Origin: Brachybacterium sp. YJGR34
GTDB taxonomy: Bacteria > Actinomycetota > Actinomycetes > Actinomycetales > Dermabacteraceae
Reading direction: 5' to 3'
Length of the DNA stretch: 64,000 nt
Assembly: GCF_003347015.1 (NCBI RefSeq)
Contig: NZ_PNFB01000016.1
Location: forward strand, 31,502 to 95,501
Shown: positions 42,601 to 50,776 of the stretch, in pieces
Layout of the letters: each line of letters opens with the position of its first letter
Position numbering within the stretch: position 1 is the first letter of the stretch
Notes under the pieces: model-generated
What the model was told of the DNA's origin: nothing
Database searches by the model: none
The model's input: only the letters and a program-made list of their open reading frames with translations
Made by a program: the position numbers and the translations under genes

Positions 42601-43419
42601 CTCCGGGACGTCGGTCTGGTCGCCGAAGACCTGCGGGGAGGCGGGAGGCAGATCCGCGTACCAGTCGTAGAAGGACAGCATCGAGCCGCCGATCAGCTGA
42701 TGGAAGCGGGCCCCCGAGGAGAAGGAGACCTGGCTCATCGCCGGGATCGGGGAGAAGCCGGTGGCGCGGTCGGGGCCGTACTCCTTGACCGTGTGCACGT
42801 AGGCGGCGGAGATCATCTCGATCGCCTCGTCCCAGGAGGCGCGCACGAGGCCGCCCCGGCCGCGGGCCCGCTTGTACCGCATGGCCTTCTCGGGATCGGA
42901 GACGATCGCCTTCCAGGCCTCCACCGGATCGTGGCCCGGCGCCTTCGCCTTCTCCTCGCGGTACAGCCGCAGCAGCTCGGAGCGCACGTAGGGGTACCGC
43001 ACCCGGGTGGGCGAGTAGGTGTACCAGGAGAAGGACGCGCCGCGCGGACAGCCGCGGGGCTCGTACTCGGGCTTGTCCGGGCCGGCGGACGGGTAGTCGG
43101 TCTCCTGGGACTCCCAGGTGATCACCCCGTCCTTGACGTACACCTTCCACGAGCAGGAACCCGTGCAGTTCACGCCGTGGGTCGAGCGCACCACCTTGTC
43201 GTGGCTCCAGCGCTCCCGGTAGAAGGAGTCGCCGCCGCGCCCGCCCACGCGATGGGTCTCCCGGCCGTCCGCGCTGATCGCCTCCGAACGGCTGAACATC
43301 CTGCGCGCACCGATCAGCGCATCGAACAAAGGGGAATCCGTCCCCGTGCCGGTGCCGGGGGCGGCGGCGCGCGGCGTCCGCGGCCCCTGCTGCGTGTCCT
43401 GGTCGTCCTGAACGGTCAT
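39640..43419 (-). CDS. narG: Respiratory nitrate reductase alpha subunit
   Basis: Catalytic molybdopterin subunit reducing nitrate to nitrite, 1259 aa. The N-terminal FS0 cluster uses His81, Cys85, Cys89 and Cys124 (HGVNCTGSCSW, RGCPRG); the histidine ligand and absence of a Tat signal with RR mark the membrane-bound NarG type rather than periplasmic NapA. AYLIMWGSNVPQTRTPDAHW and YWYMHTDQWRYDRFG fit the family. AGGAGGAG lies 6 nt before the ATG. It follows narK by 55 bases. Confidence 0.98.
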   Translation of the reverse strand: MTVQDDQDTQQGPRTPRAAAPGTGTGTDSPLFDALIGARRMFSRSEAISADGRETHRVGGRGGDSFYRERWSHDKVVRSTHGVNCTGSCSWKVYVKDGVITWESQETDYPSAGPDKPEYEPRGCPRGASFSWYTYSPTRVRYPYVRSELLRLYREEKAKAPGHDPVEAWKAIVSDPEKAMRYKRARGRGGLVRASWDEAIEMISAAYVHTVKEYGPDRATGFSPIPAMSQVSFSSGARFHQLIGGSMLSFYDWYADLPPASPQVFGDQTDVPESGDWWDAAYLIMWGSNVPQTRTPDAHWMTEARYRGQKVISVAPDYAESVKFADEWLAPHPGTDAALAMGMGHTILREFYVEKQTPAFLDYARQYTDLPFLVQLEQREDGALVPGKFLVASDLGEVRTAEAATEHADFKPLLFDAARGEAAVPNGTLGHRYSADGEGRWNLELGDLDPALTLLGHHEEVAEVLMPRFDTAGQGGRGDVTRGVPVRRIDGRAVTTVYDLLLAEYGVGREGLPGTWARGLDDAEALYTPAWQETITGVPGQAAARIAREFAQSAVDSGGRSMIIMGAGTNHWFHSDTIYRSFLTLTTLCGTQGVNGGGWAHYVGQEKVRPITGWLHLANALDWSRPPRQMTQTTYWYMHTDQWRYDRFGADTLTATTGAGRFAGTTAADAVALSQRLGWQPFFPQFDISSLDVADRAAAAGQETIPYLVEALKNGEINFAAEDPDAPQNHPRIWSIWRANTLGSSAKGDQYFFRHLLGVDSAATGEETPEHLRPRDVRWREEAPIGKMDLLLTLDFRMTSHTLHSDVVLPAATWYEKHDLSTTDMHPFIHSFNPAISNPWESRTDWETWASIAKKFSELAETHLGTRKDVVAFPLQHDTPGELATPHGRVRDWKAGECEPILGLTMPTLVEVERDYTQIHAKFTSIGPLLDTLGMTTKGITYDVTKQVEELGRLNGVHRSGPAAGRPKIETDLQACEFILGLSGTTNGHMATQGFETLEKRTGVALRDLSAENEGKRIHFSDTQAAPVPVITSPEWSGSETGGRRYSPFTINVERKKPWHTLTGRQHFYLDHDWMLEIGEALPVFRPPLDMTALFGERPLGEQDEAGTSISVRYLTPHNKWAIHSMYQENFFMMNLSRGGQNIWMSVEDAEAVGIEDNDWVEAVNRNGVVAARAVVSHRMPRGTAFMHHGQERTVNVPLTERDGKRGGVTNSLTRIMLKPSHLIGGYGQLSYAFNYYGPTGNQRDEVTVIRKRTAPVEY

Positions 43420-43474
43420 GAACTGCTCCTCCTGAGGGGCGGACGGACGGCGGTGGGCGCGTGGGGCGGCGGAC

Positions 43475-44704
43475 CTACGGGACGGCCGGCTCCCGGCGGC
43501 CGGCTCCCCGTCCCACCATCAGGGTCACGCCGATCGCGCCGAGGGTGGCCAGCAGCAGCAGCGCGATCCCGATCGAGTAGCTGCCCTGGGCGGAGTACAC
43601 GGCGGCCATGACCAGCGGCGGCACGAAGCCCCCCAGGCCACCCGCGGCTCCGACGAAGCCGGTCACGGACCCCACCACGGACGGGTCCGAGGTCTGTGCC
43701 ACCAACGCGAACACCGCGCCGGAGCCGAGGCCGAGGCCCGCGGCCATGAGGATGTACACGATCGTGCCCAGGGGCATCAGGTCCGGCTGGAAGATCAGCA
43801 CGAACGCGGCCACGGTCACCGCGGTGTAGGCGACGAGCAGGGTGCGCACGGCGCCCAGACGATCGGAGAGGGTGCCGCCCAGGGGCCGCATGATGACGGC
43901 GACGATCACGAAGCCGGCCATCCGGAAGGAGGCGTCGGTCGCCTCCAGGCCGTACCAGTTCTGCAGCATCGTGGGCAGGAAGACGGAGAAGGCCACGTAG
44001 CCGCCGAAGCTCAGCGCGTAGAGGTAGCAGGCCTGCCAGGTGACGGTCAGCTTCATGACCGCCACGGAGGAGGTGATGATGTTCCGGTGCGAGGGCGACC
44101 AGGTGGGGGCGTCCTTCATGAACAGCCAGGCGACGATCGCGTAGAGCACGAGGGCGATCGCGGTGAGCACGAAGGGCGCGGCGTCGCCGATCGCGTTCAC
44201 CAGCGGCACGGTGGTGAAGGCGCTGATCGCGGTGCCGCCCATGCCCATCCCGTACAGGCCGGTGGCCATGCCGCGCTTGGCGGGCGGGAACCAGGAATTC
44301 ACATAGGGAACACCGATCGCGAACGTGGTGCCGGCGATGCCGAGGAAGAATCCGCCCAGCAGAAGCGTCCCGAATCCGTACTGCCCCACGAACCCGAGGA
44401 ACAGCACGGGGATCACGGTGAGCAGGGAGACCAGCGGGAACATGAGATGGCCGCCGAAACGGTCGGACAGCGCCCCCACCACAATCCGGCCCAGGGAGCC
44501 GACGAGCACCGGGATCGCGACGATCAGGGAGGAGTCCGCGGCCAGACCGCGCTCGACGTAGATCGGTCCCAGCGGGCTGAGCAGGGCCCAGGCCCAGAAG
44601 TTGATCCCGAACCCGAGCGTGACCAGGAACAGGGCGCGCCAGGCCCCGGCCGGTACGGCGTCGGGATCGGTGGTGTCGGCGGAGGGACGGGCGGACTCGG
44701 TCAT
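43475..44704 (-). CDS. narK: Nitrate/nitrite MFS transporter, copy 1
   Basis: Twelve-helix major facilitator protein of 409 aa, probably nitrate uptake or nitrite exchange. GGAGG lies 6 nt before ATG 44704. The nitrate-signature-like glycine-rich blocks are present: GIAGTTFAIGVPYVNSWFPP in helix 5 and GFVGAAGGLGGFVPPL in helix 11. Basic residues R/K in substrate-binding helices 2 and 8 are not easily assigned. First gene of the nar operon, preceded by a long upstream region with an inverted repeat. Confidence 0.93.
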   Translation of the reverse strand: MTESARPSADTTDPDAVPAGAWRALFLVTLGFGINFWAWALLSPLGPIYVERGLAADSSLIVAIPVLVGSLGRIVVGALSDRFGGHLMFPLVSLLTVIPVLFLGFVGQYGFGTLLLGGFFLGIAGTTFAIGVPYVNSWFPPAKRGMATGLYGMGMGGTAISAFTTVPLVNAIGDAAPFVLTAIALVLYAIVAWLFMKDAPTWSPSHRNIITSSVAVMKLTVTWQACYLYALSFGGYVAFSVFLPTMLQNWYGLEATDASFRMAGFVIVAVIMRPLGGTLSDRLGAVRTLLVAYTAVTVAAFVLIFQPDLMPLGTIVYILMAAGLGLGSGAVFALVAQTSDPSVVGSVTGFVGAAGGLGGFVPPLVMAAVYSAQGSYSIGIALLLLATLGAIGVTLMVGRGAGRREPAVP

Positions 44705-44806
44705 CGGTGGCCTCCACGATCGAGGGCGGAGACGGAGCCGCTGGGCGACCCGTCCCACGCATCGGCGGAATGCGGAACCCTCACAGGATCCACGTCCCGT
44801 CCTGCC

Positions 44807-44833
44807 ACACTAAGGGACCTCGGTCCCGTCAGA
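44807..44833 (-). promoter_or_regulatory. Candidate nar operon promoter with inverted repeat
   Basis: Minus strand: TCTGAC (44828-44833), 15-base gap, TAGTGT (44807-44812). The gap is filled by GGGACC-GA-GGTCCC (14-base palindrome at 44814-44827). The short spacer is unusual, and a bound protein could either block or realign polymerase. No FNR-type TTGAT-N4-ATCAA site is seen in the 240 bases upstream of narK. Confidence 0.4.
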
Positions 44834-44943
44834 GAAGGCTTTCCGGTGAACTCCTCGACCGCAGCCCGGGAATCCCGCTTTTCGAAACGAAGGCCTTCCG
44901 GAATTCCCGCCCCGGTCGGAGCGCGAGGAACCGGACGGACCGG

Positions 44944-45474
44944 TCAGCCGGCCGTGTCGAGCTCGAGGTCGACCATGAGCTCGGCGGCGATCTCCTCGAG
45001 CGCGTCCCGGACCTGTCCCTGGTCCGTGCCGGCGGGAAGGCGCAGCTCGGCCTCCGCCTCGAACAGCATGCCGCCGCCCTCCGGGGCTTCCCGGGTCCAG
45101 CTGCGCAGACCGTCGATGGTGGCCCCCTGGGAGCGCAGCGCGGCGGTGACCTCGCGGACCATGCCGGTGCGGTCCTGGCCCAGCAGGTGCAGGCTGAGCG
45201 CCTCGCCCGAGGCGTCCGGCGATCCGGAGCCCGCGGTCCCCTCGGTGGCCTCGACGCTCAGGCCCTCGCTCGCAGCCAGCGCCGGCAGGGCGGCCAGGAG
45301 CGCGTCGACGTTCTGCTCGGGCACCTCGACCAGGACGATCCCGGCGAACTTCCCGGCGAGCAGCGAGAGCTGGCTGTCGACCCAGTTCCCCCCGTGCTCG
45401 TCGACGGCGGCGGCGAGGGCGGCGACGAGGCCGGGGCGGTCGTCGCCGATGGCGGTGAGCACATAGGTCGTCAT
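44944..45474 (-). CDS. Double ACT-domain protein (GcvR-like)
   Basis: Protein of 176 aa made of two ACT domains: residues about 3-72 (TYVLTAIGDDRPGLVAALAA, GGNWVDSQLSLLAGKFAGIV) and about 92-170 (LSLHLLGQDRTGMVREVTA, LRSWTREAPEGGGMLFEAEA). ACT pairs bind amino acids; the E. coli relative GcvR controls the glycine cleavage genes with GcvA. Neither GcvA nor gcv genes are nearby. It sits between two narK paralogues on the same strand. A TACCCT box ends 6 nt before the ATG. Confidence 0.88.
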   Translation of the reverse strand: MTTYVLTAIGDDRPGLVAALAAAVDEHGGNWVDSQLSLLAGKFAGIVLVEVPEQNVDALLAALPALAASEGLSVEATEGTAGSGSPDASGEALSLHLLGQDRTGMVREVTAALRSQGATIDGLRSWTREAPEGGGMLFEAEAELRLPAGTDQGQVRDALEEIAAELMVDLELDTAG

Positions 45475-45480
45475 GCGCTC

Positions 45481-45486
45481 AGGGTA
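45481..45486 (-). promoter_or_regulatory. Leaderless -10 box of the ACT gene
   Basis: TACCCT on the minus strand, 6-base gap to ATG 45474; no ribosome-binding site. Confidence 0.5.
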
Positions 45487-45489
45487 GCG

Positions 45490-46734
45490 TCATGCGACGG
45501 CCGGGCGGGCCGCCCGCTCGGATCCCCTCCGGCTCAGGGTCCAGGTGATCGCGAGCGCCCCGACCGCGGCCGCCGCGAGGAGCAGGATCGCCGGGGCGTA
45601 GGTGCCCGTCGTCGTCAGCGCCGCGGCCATGAGGATCGGCGGCACGAAGCCGCCCAAACCACCCGCCGCACCGACCACCCCGGTCACCGCCCCGACGGCG
45701 GAGGGCTCGGTGACCTGGGCGACGAGCGCGATGACGGCCCCCGCACCCAGGCCCAGCGCGCCGGCGATCACGAGCAGGGCCACCGTCCCCACCGGCACGA
45801 GCACCGGATGCGTGCTCAGCAGCAGCGCCGCGGCGAGCACCGCCAGGTAGGAGACCGCGAGGGTCCGGCCCGCGCCCGCACGATCGGCGAGCACACCGCC
45901 CAGGGGGCGCAGGAGCACGGCGACCAGGACGAACCCGGCCAGCCCCAGCGAGGCCTCCGCGCTGCCGAGCCCGTACCAGGTGCTCAGCAGCGTGGGCAGG
46001 AAGACGGCGAAGGCGACGTAGCCGCCGAAGGAGAGCGCGTACAGGCACGAGGCCTCCCAGGTCCCCCGGTGCCGCAGGACGCCCACGGTCCCCCGCAGCG
46101 CGGCCCCGCGGGACGGCGTCCAGCCCGGCGCGGTGGGCAGCAGCAGCCAGGCCACCGCGGCGTAGAGGCACAGCGCGATCGCGGTGACCACGAAGGGGGC
46201 GCTGTCCCCCACCGCGGTCAGCAGCGGCACGGTGGTGAAGGCGCTGATGGCCGTGCCGCCCATGCTGGCCCCGAAGATGCCGGTGGCGAGCCCGCGGCGC
46301 CCCGGCGGGAACCAGGAGTTGACGTAGGGGACCCCGATCGCGAAGGCCGTGCCGGCGATGCCGAGGAAGAAGCCGCCCACCAGGAGCGTCGCGGCGGAGT
46401 GCTGGCCCACCAGGCCGAGGAACAGCACCGGCACCACGGAGGCCAGCGCGATGAGCGGGAACATGACCCGCCCGCCGAGGCGATCGGTGAGGGCGCCGAC
46501 GGGGATCCTGCCCAGTGAGCCGACCACCACCGGCACCGCGACCAGCAGCGCGGCCTCGGGGACGACGCCGCGCTGGACGTAGACCGGCCCCAGCGGGCTC
46601 AGCAGCGCCCAGGCCCAGCTGGTCAGGGCGAAGCCGATGGTCGCGAGGACGAGCGCCCGCACGGCGCCGCGCGGCGGCGCCGTCGCAGGGGCGGAGGGCG
46701 GTCTCGTGCGGGTGGCGGTGGACGGCTGGGCCAT
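45490..46734 (-). CDS. narK: Nitrate/nitrite MFS transporter, copy 2
   Basis: Second NarK-type protein, 414 aa, clearly paralogous to the copy at 43475-44704. Shared blocks include SWAWALLSPLGPVYVQRG, GIAGTAFAIGVPYVNSWFPP, CLYALSFGGYVAFAVFLPTL and GVVGAAGGLGGFVPPI. Differences concentrate at the N-terminus and in the helix 6-7 loop. It stands outside the narGHJI unit, separated by the ACT gene, so it may be expressed under other conditions, for example assimilation or nitrite export. Confidence 0.92.
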   Translation of the reverse strand: MAQPSTATRTRPPSAPATAPPRGAVRALVLATIGFALTSWAWALLSPLGPVYVQRGVVPEAALLVAVPVVVGSLGRIPVGALTDRLGGRVMFPLIALASVVPVLFLGLVGQHSAATLLVGGFFLGIAGTAFAIGVPYVNSWFPPGRRGLATGIFGASMGGTAISAFTTVPLLTAVGDSAPFVVTAIALCLYAAVAWLLLPTAPGWTPSRGAALRGTVGVLRHRGTWEASCLYALSFGGYVAFAVFLPTLLSTWYGLGSAEASLGLAGFVLVAVLLRPLGGVLADRAGAGRTLAVSYLAVLAAALLLSTHPVLVPVGTVALLVIAGALGLGAGAVIALVAQVTEPSAVGAVTGVVGAAGGLGGFVPPILMAAALTTTGTYAPAILLLAAAAVGALAITWTLSRRGSERAARPAVA

Positions 46735-46864
46735 GGAGGACGCTCCGCTCCGGACAGGTGGCGAGGACGTCCGCCAGCATGCCCGCGGCGCGGCGCCGGG
46801 AGCCCCTCCCCCGGGTCCCGACGAGACCGATGGTCACGGTCGGGTCACACGGAGCGCGCCATCT

Positions 46865-48496
46865 TCACACCCCGGACTTGTAGAGCCCGTAGGTGTACGC
46901 ATCGTAGACCGCCTCCCAGGAGGCCTCGATGACGTTGGGCCCCACGCCAACTGTCTGGAACTCGAGCCCGCGCCCGGAGGTGCGCACGAGGACCCGCGTG
47001 GTGGCGTCGGTGCCGTGCTGGGCATCGAGGATGCGCACCTTGAAGTCCCGCAGCTCGAATTCGTCGACCTCCGGGTGCCGCTCCCGCAGGGCCGATCGCA
47101 GCGCGAGGTCCAGGGCGTTGACCGGACCGTTGCCCTCCGCGATGGCGACCCGCCGCTCGTGTGCGCCGTCGCCGTCGGCGACCAGCTTCACGGTCGCCTC
47201 GCTCTCGAGGATCCCGTCCCGGCCCAGCTGGGAGGTGGCACGCCAGGACTCGACCGTCGAATAGCTGGGCACCTGGCCCAGCTGATCCAGCAGGAGCAGC
47301 TCGAAGGAGGCGTCGGCCGCCTCGTAGGAGTAGCCCTCGGCCTCGCGCTGCTTGACGGCGCGCGCGAGGCGGGAGAGCAGCTCCTGATCCCCGGCGAGGT
47401 CGAAGCCCAGCTCGCGGCCCTTGAGCTCGATCGAGGCGCGCCCGGCCATGTCGGAGATGATCATGCGCATGTCGTTGCCGACCCGGTGCGGATCGATGTG
47501 CTGGTACAGGTCAGGATCGACCCGGATCGCGCTCGCATGCAGCCCCGCCTTGTGGGCGAAGGCGCTCGCTCCCACGTAGGGGGCACGGGAGCCCACCGGC
47601 ATGTTCACGATCTCTCCGATCGCGTGGGCGATCCGGGTGGCCTCGGCGAGGGTCTGCTCCGAGACCAGATCCAGTCCCATCCGGAGCTGGAGGTCCGCCA
47701 GGAGCGTCACCAGGTCCGCATTCCCCGTGCGCTCTCCGTAGCCGTTGACGCAGCCCTGCACATGGGTGATCCCCGCGCGCACGGCGGCCAGCGCGTTGGC
47801 GACCGCGCAGCCGGAATCGTTGTGGGTGTGCACACCGAGCCGGGCGTCGCCCGCCCCGCCGGCCGCCAGGCGCTCCCGGAGGTCCTCGATCACCTCGGTG
47901 ACCTGGTGCGGGAGCATGCCGCCATTGGTGTCGCACAGCACCAGCACGGCGGCGCCGGCCTCGTGGGCGGCGCGGAGCACGGCGGTGGTGTAGTCGGCGT
48001 CGTGGAGGAAGCCGTCGAAGAAGTGCTCGGCGTCGAGCATCACCTCACGGCCGAGCCCCACCAGGTGCGCGACCGTCTCGCGCACCATCGCGAGATTCTC
48101 CTCTGCAGTGGTGCGCAGCGCTCCGGTGACATGGCGCAGATCGGACTTCGCCACCAGGGTGATGGTCTCCGCGCCCGAGGCGACGAGCGCGGCCACCTGG
48201 GCGTCCTCGGCGACCGCGACCCCGGCCTTGCGGGTCGCGCCGAAGGCGGCGAGTCGGGCGTGGCGCAGCTCGAGCTCCTCGGCGGCACGGGCGAAGAACT
48301 CGGTGTCGCGCGGGACGGCGCCGGGCCAGCCGCCCTCGATGTAGGTCACCCCGAGCTCGTCGAGGTGGCGGGCCACAGCCAGCTTGTCGGCCACCGAGAG
48401 GGTGAGCCCTTCCTGCTGGGAGCCGTCGCGCAGGGTCGTGTCGTAGAGGTGGAAGGCAGGGATCGCCGGCACGGCCGGGCTCGTCGCGGTCGTCAT
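46865..48496 (-). CDS. cimA: (R)-citramalate synthase
   Basis: DRE-TIM metallolyase of 543 aa that condenses pyruvate and acetyl-CoA to citramalate, giving 2-oxobutyrate for isoleucine without threonine. The motif YDTTLRDGSQQEGLTLSV opens the barrel; HTHNDSGCAVANALAAV carries the metal His pair; GCVNGYGERTGNADLV and FAHKAGLHASAI are typical of CimA. A LeuA-type regulatory dimer domain closes it (about 420-540, QFQTVGVG-like GLEFQTVGVGPNVIEASWEA). Its ATG lies five bases after the ilvE stop. The family name is confident; actual pyruvate specificity needs a test. Confidence 0.93.
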   Translation of the reverse strand: MTTATSPAVPAIPAFHLYDTTLRDGSQQEGLTLSVADKLAVARHLDELGVTYIEGGWPGAVPRDTEFFARAAEELELRHARLAAFGATRKAGVAVAEDAQVAALVASGAETITLVAKSDLRHVTGALRTTAEENLAMVRETVAHLVGLGREVMLDAEHFFDGFLHDADYTTAVLRAAHEAGAAVLVLCDTNGGMLPHQVTEVIEDLRERLAAGGAGDARLGVHTHNDSGCAVANALAAVRAGITHVQGCVNGYGERTGNADLVTLLADLQLRMGLDLVSEQTLAEATRIAHAIGEIVNMPVGSRAPYVGASAFAHKAGLHASAIRVDPDLYQHIDPHRVGNDMRMIISDMAGRASIELKGRELGFDLAGDQELLSRLARAVKQREAEGYSYEAADASFELLLLDQLGQVPSYSTVESWRATSQLGRDGILESEATVKLVADGDGAHERRVAIAEGNGPVNALDLALRSALRERHPEVDEFELRDFKVRILDAQHGTDATTRVLVRTSGRGLEFQTVGVGPNVIEASWEAVYDAYTYGLYKSGV

Positions 48497-48501
48497 GGCG
48501 C

Positions 48502-49593
48502 TCAGACCAGCCGGGTCAGCCAGCCGTGACGGTCCGGGATCCGGCCGTACTGGATGTCGGTGAGCTCCTGGCGGAGGGACAGCGTGGTCTCGCCGGAGCC
48601 GCCGTCGCCCACGGTCCAGGTCCCGCCGCGGGCGCGGAACTCGCCGATCGGGTTGATGACCGCGGCGGTGCCGCAGGCGAACATCTCCACGATCTCCCCG
48701 GAGCTCAGCTGCTCGAGGACCTCGCTGATGAGCAGGTGGGTCTCCTCGACCTGCAGACCGCGCTCGGCGGCGAGGGTGAGGATCGAGGAGCGGGTGACGC
48801 CCTCGAGGATCGAGCCGGTCAGCGCCGGGGTCAGCAGCCGGCCGTCGCGGGTGAGCGCGAAGACGTTCATGCCCGAGAGCTCGTCGATGGACGAGCGGGT
48901 CTCCGAGTCCAGGAACAGGACCTCGTCGGCGCCCTGCTCCGCGGCCTCCCGCTTGCCCAGCAGGGAGGAGGCGTAGTTGCCGCCGCACTTGGCGGCGCCG
49001 GTGCCGCCGGCGCCGGCGCGCGAGTAGTCGTCGGAGATCCAGACCACCAGGGGCTGGACGCCGCGCGGGAAGTAGGGCCCCGCCGGGGAGGCGATCACGT
49101 AGTAGTCGACGCTGTGCGCGGCCCGCACCCCGAGGAACTCCTCGCCGGCGAACATGAAGGGACGCAGGTACAGGGACTCCTCGCTCGTGGCCTCGGGGAC
49201 CCACGGCTCGTCGGCCGCGACCACGGCCCGCAGCGAGGCGAGGAAGTCCTCGATCGGCAGCTCGGGCAGGGCGAGCCGGCGGGCGGAGCGCTGCAGGCGC
49301 TCGGCGTTGGCCTGCGGCCGGAAGGTCCACACCGAGCCGTCGGCGTGCCGGAAGGCCTTCAGCCCCTCGAAGATCTCCTGGCCGTAGTGGAGCACCGCGG
49401 AGCCCGGTGAGAGCTGGATCGGTCCGAAGGGCACCACCTCGGCGCCGCCCCAGCCGTCCTCGAGGGTCCAGCGCGCACGGGCCATGAAGTCCGTGAAGTG
49501 CGATCCGAAGCCGGGGTCGGCGAGGATCTGCGCGCGCTCGTCCTCGCCGACGCGACGGGTCGTGCTGGTCTGGGTGAAGTCGAGCGCGCTCAC
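48502..49593 (-). CDS. ilvE: Branched-chain amino acid aminotransferase
   Basis: PLP enzyme for the last step of Leu, Ile and Val synthesis, 363 aa from GTG 49593 with GAGGAG 7 nt upstream. The PLP lysine is in GGTGAAKCGGNYASSLLGK. VLHYGQEIFEGLKAFRHADG and EMFACGTAAVINPIGEF are family blocks of fold-type IV BCAT enzymes. It lies between leuB and cimA in the same orientation. Confidence 0.97.
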   Translation of the reverse strand: MSALDFTQTSTTRRVGEDERAQILADPGFGSHFTDFMARARWTLEDGWGGAEVVPFGPIQLSPGSAVLHYGQEIFEGLKAFRHADGSVWTFRPQANAERLQRSARRLALPELPIEDFLASLRAVVAADEPWVPEATSEESLYLRPFMFAGEEFLGVRAAHSVDYYVIASPAGPYFPRGVQPLVVWISDDYSRAGAGGTGAAKCGGNYASSLLGKREAAEQGADEVLFLDSETRSSIDELSGMNVFALTRDGRLLTPALTGSILEGVTRSSILTLAAERGLQVEETHLLISEVLEQLSSGEIVEMFACGTAAVINPIGEFRARGGTWTVGDGGSGETTLSLRQELTDIQYGRIPDRHGWLTRLV

Positions 49594-49661
49594 GGGGTGC
49601 TCCTCAGGGGCGGGGGTCGGGGTGGGGATGTCGCGGTGTCGCGGCGGTTCGGCGGGCGCGA

Positions 49662-50723
49662 TCAGCGCCCGGAGATCGCCGCGACCAGGTCGTCGCCGAT
49701 GCGCACGGTGCCGCGGACGCGCAGCTCCTCGGAGTCGGCGCGGGCGGCGATGTCCGCCTCCACGGCGGAGCGGACCGCGGCCGCCGGCGCGGTGTGGCCC
49801 AGGTGGTCCAGCAGCAGCGCGACCGAGAGCACGGTCGCGGTGGGGTCGGCGAGGTCCTTCCCGGCGATGTCCGGGGCGGAGCCGTGGACCGGCTCGAACA
49901 TCGAGGGGTAGGCGCCGGAGGGATTGAGGTTCGCGCTCGCGGCGAGGCCGATGCCCCCGCCGACGGCCGCGGCGAGGTCGGTGACGATGTCACCGAAGAG
50001 GTTGTCGGTGACGATGACGTCGAAGCGGGACGGATCGGTGACCAGGTAGATCATCGCCGCGTCGACATGGGCGTAGTCGACCTCCACCTCGGGATGCTCG
50101 GCCCCGACCTCCTCGACGATGCGCCGCCACAGGTGCCCGGCGTGGACCAGCACGTTGTGCTTGTGCACCAGGGTGAGCTTCTTCCGACGCCGCTCGGCCT
50201 GCGCAAAGGCGTAGCGCACCACGCGCTCGACGCCCACGGCCGTGTTCAGGGAGACCTCGGTGGCCACTTCGAGCTCCGTGCCGGTGCGCATCGAGCCGCC
50301 GTTGCCGACGTACGGGCCCTCGGTGCCCTCCCGCACCACCACGAAGTCCACCTCGCCCGGTGCGGCGAGCGGGGAGCCCACCCCCGGGAAGAGCGTGGTG
50401 GGCCGCAGGTTCACGTAGTGGTCGAAGCCGAAGCGGAGCTTCAGCAGCAGACCGCGCTCGAGGACCCCCGAGGGGACACCGGGGTCACCGACGGCCCCCA
50501 GCAGGATCGCGTCGTGCTCGGCGAGGCGCGCCATGTCCTCATCGGTCAGGGTCTCCCCCGTGCGGTGCCAACGCCCCGCACCGAGGTCGAAGTCGGTGGT
50601 CTCGACCGTCACGCCGACGGGGTCGAGCGCGGCGCGGAGGGCGCGCAGGCCCTGGGGGACGACCTCGCGGCCGATGCCGTCGCCCTCGATGAGGGCGAGC
50701 CGGAGGGTGCTGGGGGTGCTCAT
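49662..50723 (-). CDS. leuB: 3-isopropylmalate dehydrogenase
   Basis: NAD-dependent oxidative decarboxylase of leucine synthesis, which can also act on methylmalate in the citramalate route. The 353-aa protein starts [75 protein letters not shown] and [20 protein letters not shown] include the metal-binding aspartates and NAD site. It follows serA by 53 bases. Confidence 0.97.
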   Translation of the reverse strand: MSTPSTLRLALIEGDGIGREVVPQGLRALRAALDPVGVTVETTDFDLGAGRWHRTGETLTDEDMARLAEHDAILLGAVGDPGVPSGVLERGLLLKLRFGFDHYVNLRPTTLFPGVGSPLAAPGEVDFVVVREGTEGPYVGNGGSMRTGTELEVATEVSLNTAVGVERVVRYAFAQAERRRKKLTLVHKHNVLVHAGHLWRRIVEEVGAEHPEVEVDYAHVDAAMIYLVTDPSRFDVIVTDNLFGDIVTDLAAAVGGGIGLAASANLNPSGAYPSMFEPVHGSAPDIAGKDLADPTATVLSVALLLDHLGHTAPAAAVRSAVEADIAARADSEELRVRGTVRIGDDLVAAISGR

Positions 50724-50776
50724 GGGGGCTCCGTTTCCGGGAACGTGTCAGGGGCTGCTGGGGGCGTGGGCGGTGA

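Noticed and set aside
39640..43419. Periplasmic nitrate reductase (NapA)
   Set aside because: The first FeS ligand is His in HGVNCTGSC, length is 1259 aa, and narH, narJ and narI follow.
38638..43611. A 1657-codon open frame on the plus strand opposite narG and narH
   Set aside because: It is antisense to two genes with intact cofactor motifs, has repetitive low-complexity composition and no domain; high-GC DNA produces such frames by codon-position bias.
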